A DNA stretch of 64,000 nt from Kiritimatiellales bacterium (GTDB lineage Bacteria; Verrucomicrobiota; Kiritimatiellia; Kiritimatiellales; Tichowtungiaceae), in assembly GCA_041656295.1 (NCBI GenBank), contig JBBADV010000002.1, positions 197,191 to 261,190 on the forward strand. Reading direction: 5' to 3'. The notes beneath the pieces are model-generated. The model worked only from the letters and a program-made list of their open reading frames with translations. It was not told where the DNA came from and did no database searches. Position 1 is the stretch's first letter. Every line of letters begins with the position of its first letter. Of this stretch, positions 62,749-64,000 are shown in pieces. Both the position numbers and the translations under genes were made by a program.

Positions 62749-62863
62749 CCCTTAGAGCAGATCAAGAAAAACCATAGCCACAAAAAACACAAAAAAGCAC
62801 AAACCCCGGCGTTCTTGGCGGTTCGCACAAAATTAAAACGCTATCGTGAAGGAGATTTGAATT

Positions 62864-64000
62864 ATGCGTCAATGGATTCTGTTTTTATCGTTGATTATCT
62901 CGTCGCTCAGTCCGGCGTTTGCCGCAACGCCTGATCCGGCGGAAATCCGGTCAGACGCTGTAAACGTTCTGCAAACTGAATTGCGGCAGGCGGAGCAGTG
63001 GCAGAAAGTGCATGCGGCAGAAGCGCTATTAAAACTCGGATACATCGCCGGCGTGGAGGATGAATTTTTAAAAGAACTCTCCCTGTACGAAAATCAGCCG
63101 CAATACCGGATCGGCATCTGGCGGGTGCTGGTGCGCACCGCAGTAACTCCGCGCGAACAGCAGCAGTGGATTGAAAAAATTAAAACGGTTCTGTTAGATT
63201 CGTCCGCACCGGATCGCATGCACGCAGCGGAAACACTCGGAAAACTAAATATCCGGCTGAATGAGCAGGAAAAAGCATTGACGGAAGAGTATGCGCAGCA
63301 AATGCAGGATCCATTTGCTTGCTGGCTGCTGGCGCAGCATGGCTCAGCCGCCGGAGTACAGCAGCTTGAACAGTTACAACAGTCAGACGATCCGGTAACT
63401 GCATTCCGAGCCGGATTCTGTCTTGAACAGCTGGAAAAAATCTCTTCAGGAACAACTCGCGAAGATGCTGTTACAGCGCTGGCTGATAGTAACGATGCGA
63501 AAAAGACAGCGGCCGCTTATGCTTTAGGATCACTCGGAATGCCGGAAGATCGGGCGTTATTACTACCTTTGCTGTCCGATTTTTCAGCGGACGTGCGCAT
63601 TGCTGCGGCGGAATCGCTGCTGCGGCTGGAGCGCCAGCGCACCGGACGGCTGGGTTTCATCGACTGGCTGGTGCTGGGCGGATATTTTTTCTCGCTGATT
63701 TTGATCGGCGCCTATTACGCCCGCAAAGCTCAGACGGCCGATGATTACCTGCTCGGCGGACGCAACATGAAAGCGTGGATGGTGGGGCTGTCTCTCTTCG
63801 CCGCACTGCTGAGCACCGCATCCTATATGTCCGTGCCCGGCGAGATTGTAAAACACGGCCCGATGATTCTTGCGCAGCTCACCGCGATACCCTTGATTAT
63901 CTGGGTGGTCGGCTGGTTTTTAATTCCCACCTTCATGAAACTGCGTGTTACCAGCGCCAATGAAATTCTTGAAATGAATCTTGGATTAAGCGTGCGCATG
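62864..64000 (+). CDS. sodium:solute symporter with N-terminal periplasmic helical-repeat domain (partial)
   Basis: 379 codons are in the window and the frame is still open at the edge. GGAGAT ribosome site. Signal peptide (MRQWILFLSLIISSLSPAFA), then about 230 residues of short alpha-helical HEAT-like repeats (MHAAETLGKLNI; TAAAYALGSLGM; RIAAAESLLRLE), then the SSS domain from about residue 263 (IDWLVLGGYFFSLILIGAYY, TADDYLLGGRNMKAWMVGLS, LLSTASYMSVPGE). A Na+-coupled transporter for a sugar or organic acid; sialic acid is one possibility. The N-terminal domain is unusual for SSS proteins. Confidence 0.85.
   Translation, partial: MRQWILFLSLIISSLSPAFAATPDPAEIRSDAVNVLQTELRQAEQWQKVHAAEALLKLGYIAGVEDEFLKELSLYENQPQYRIGIWRVLVRTAVTPREQQQWIEKIKTVLLDSSAPDRMHAAETLGKLNIRLNEQEKALTEEYAQQMQDPFACWLLAQHGSAAGVQQLEQLQQSDDPVTAFRAGFCLEQLEKISSGTTREDAVTALADSNDAKKTAAAYALGSLGMPEDRALLLPLLSDFSADVRIAAAESLLRLERQRTGRLGFIDWLVLGGYFFSLILIGAYYARKAQTADDYLLGGRNMKAWMVGLSLFAALLSTASYMSVPGEIVKHGPMILAQLTAIPLIIWVVGWFLIPTFMKLRVTSANEILEMNLGLSVRM

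Noticed and set aside
1..64000. CRISPR arrays, rRNA genes, prophage structural genes, exosortase gene
   Set aside because: Looked for by eye on both strands; none seen. The exosortase needed for the PEP-CTERM proteins must lie elsewhere.

Overview
The window looks like a chromosomal piece of a Gram-negative bacterium of the PVC superphylum, most likely Kiritimatiellota or a close relative. This is inference from gene content. The support is: a Chlamydia-type long GreA (722 aa); LPS genes (kdsB, kdsA, lptC/A, lptB); a full mreBCD-mrdA-rodA elongasome; several PEP-CTERM surface proteins; secreted polysaccharide-acting enzymes; and many palindromic intergenic repeats.

Layout. 1-11 kb: a LacI-family regulator, a RAYT transposase bracketed by REP-like palindromes, a duplicated PEP-CTERM protein flanking a beta-helix enzyme, a clan-A-like glycosidase with a C-terminal CBM9-like domain, a graveyard of sulfatase and alcohol-dehydrogenase fragments, and fucU. 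11-17 kb (minus strand): a cellulose-synthase-like GT2, long GreA, an MgtE that lacks its N-domain and follows a leader ORF with a hairpin over the ribosome site, and a cysteine-rich YkgJ-like protein. 17-25 kb: mreB-mreC-mreD-mrdA-rodA-rng and an exonuclease. 25-27.5 kb: a two-gene island, EcoRI-type adenine methylase plus DUF262-HNH nuclease, bounded by imperfect direct repeats and preceded by a possible structured RNA. 28-42 kb: housekeeping genes (CE7 esterase, def, DMT transporter, hydrolase, nitroreductase, dCMP deaminase, DUF3108, kdsB, kdsA, lptCA, lptB, hpf, hprK, ptsH, ptsI, metK, tRNA-Arg).

42-58 kb is the most unusual part. Two neighbouring clusters each consist of a stand-alone secreted domain with a PEP-CTERM sorting tail, further copies of the same domain that are free or fused to an enzyme (Kelch propeller, five-bladed-propeller glycosidase-like, SGNH hydrolase), and a FadR-type GntR regulator at the end. 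Five promoters in the clusters have the -10 box inside a GTC-N-GAC palindrome. The palindrome has one flank type in cluster 1 (TTATGTC-N-GACATAA) and another in cluster 2 (TATTGTC-N-GACAATA), which suggests two paralogous regulator/operator pairs. The domain families are not shared between the clusters, but the architecture is.

58-64 kb: an apparent sugar or sugar-acid catabolic run (aldo/keto reductase, Gfo/Idh-like dehydrogenase, YhcH-family protein, HpcH/HpaI aldolase, SDR) ending in a sodium:solute symporter with an N-terminal periplasmic helical-repeat domain, cut by the window edge.

Broken genes are frequent: two damaged PEP-CTERM tails, an internally deleted DapA-family gene, sulfatase, ADH and radical-SAM remnants. 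This suggests rapid turnover of the accessory polysaccharide loci next to a stable core. All family calls were made by reading motifs; no database search was run.
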